The notes below the pieces were generated by a model that saw only the letters and a program-made list of their open reading frames with translations, was not told the origin of the DNA and did no database searches. DNA of 34,315 nucleotides. It comes from a virus. The number at the start of each line of letters is the position of its first letter. Position 1 is the stretch's first letter. The stretch covers positions 1 to 34,315 of IMG/VR virus record IMGVR_UViG_3300042568_000171; one strand, given 5' to 3'. Positions 34,248-34,315 of this stretch are shown here, in pieces. The translations under genes and the position numbers were made by a program.

Positions 34248-34315
34248 CTTTTAATTGAAAGGAAACCTATCATGGCAAATCCCGGCCCAGCAAGTACCCA
34301 AACCAATCACCCTTC
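34189..34315. repeat. 127-bp terminal direct repeat, right copy
   Basis: Identical to bases 1-127 (see the left copy). Contains the coat stop, the ribosome site GAAAGGAAA and the first codons of the following gene. Confidence 0.95.
34272..34315 (+). CDS. 5' start of the decoration-like gene (duplicate)
   Basis: The first 14 codons of the gene fully present at 84-509, cut by the contig end and duplicated by the terminal overlap. Not a separate gene. Confidence 0.92.
   Translation, partial: MANPGPASTQTNHP

Noticed and set aside
1-34315. tRNA genes, CRISPR arrays, insertion sequences, integrase/att sites
   Set aside because: None recognised on reading both strands; a dedicated tRNA and repeat search would be needed to exclude short cryptic ones.

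Overview
The window is an essentially complete genome of a short-tailed (podovirus-type) tailed phage with a P22-like virion plan. The P22-family proteins recognisable from sequence are the portal, scaffold, coat, tail adaptor gp4, stabilisation/hub protein gp10, a tailspike-type head-binding domain and a three-gene ejection-protein block. The first 127 bases are repeated exactly as the last 127 bases (1-127 = 34189-34315), so the contig closes into a circle of 34,188 bp. 127 is a common maximum assembly k-mer, so the repeat is most likely the overlap of a circular assembly from a headful-packaged, circularly permuted genome rather than a true terminal repeat. The host cannot be read from the sequence. 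Moderately high G+C and the style of the small accessory genes suggest a proteobacterium, perhaps a betaproteobacterium; this is inference only.

Layout around the circle. (a) Late rightward arm, from about 25.1 kb through the joint to 18.1 kb: a run of tiny translationally coupled genes including a phage GroES, then small and large terminase, portal, scaffold, coat, two small head/decoration-like proteins, a tail-fibre island (1420, 372 and 409 aa fibres or spikes, a separate head-binding-domain protein, and small accessory proteins), the gp4-like adaptor, the gp10-like protein, a GNAT acetyltransferase, three ejection proteins (the last with an M15 peptidase-like domain), and a lysis cassette (small membrane protein, 3-TM holin, M15 endolysin). 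(b) Leftward early operon, 20980 down to 18078: five small proteins, an ERF-family single-strand annealing protein, a YqaJ/lambda-Exo-type exonuclease, a very small SSB-like protein with a DDMEDVPF tip, a 49-aa membrane protein and a CxxC protein. (c) Rightward early/middle operon, 21119-25064: a 51-aa Cro-like repressor, small unknowns, a replication-type protein, a pair of overlapping reading frames, a PAPS-reductase-family enzyme, a VRR-NUC nuclease, a zinc ribbon and an HNH nuclease.

The two early operons diverge from a compact control region (about 20985-21118). Two oppositely oriented sigma70-like promoters there carry the same 10-base sequence across their -10 regions, which makes a natural operator for the Cro-like protein. 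No CI repressor, integrase, excisionase, DNA polymerase, tRNA, CRISPR array or reverse transcriptase was found, although the genome looks complete. The phage therefore appears lytic or lysogeny-defective, relies on host replication machinery, and carries its own recombination set (Exo, annealing protein, SSB-like).

The most intriguing parts are the mirrored control region, the minimal SSB-like protein with its Exo/ERF partners and embedded membrane microproteins, the 21.43-21.96 kb segment that looks like a frameshifted gene and/or a switching RNA leader, the two-frame overlap at 22.8-23.0 kb, and the phage-borne GroES and PAPS reductase. Many real genes here are under 60 codons; they were read directly from the sequence.
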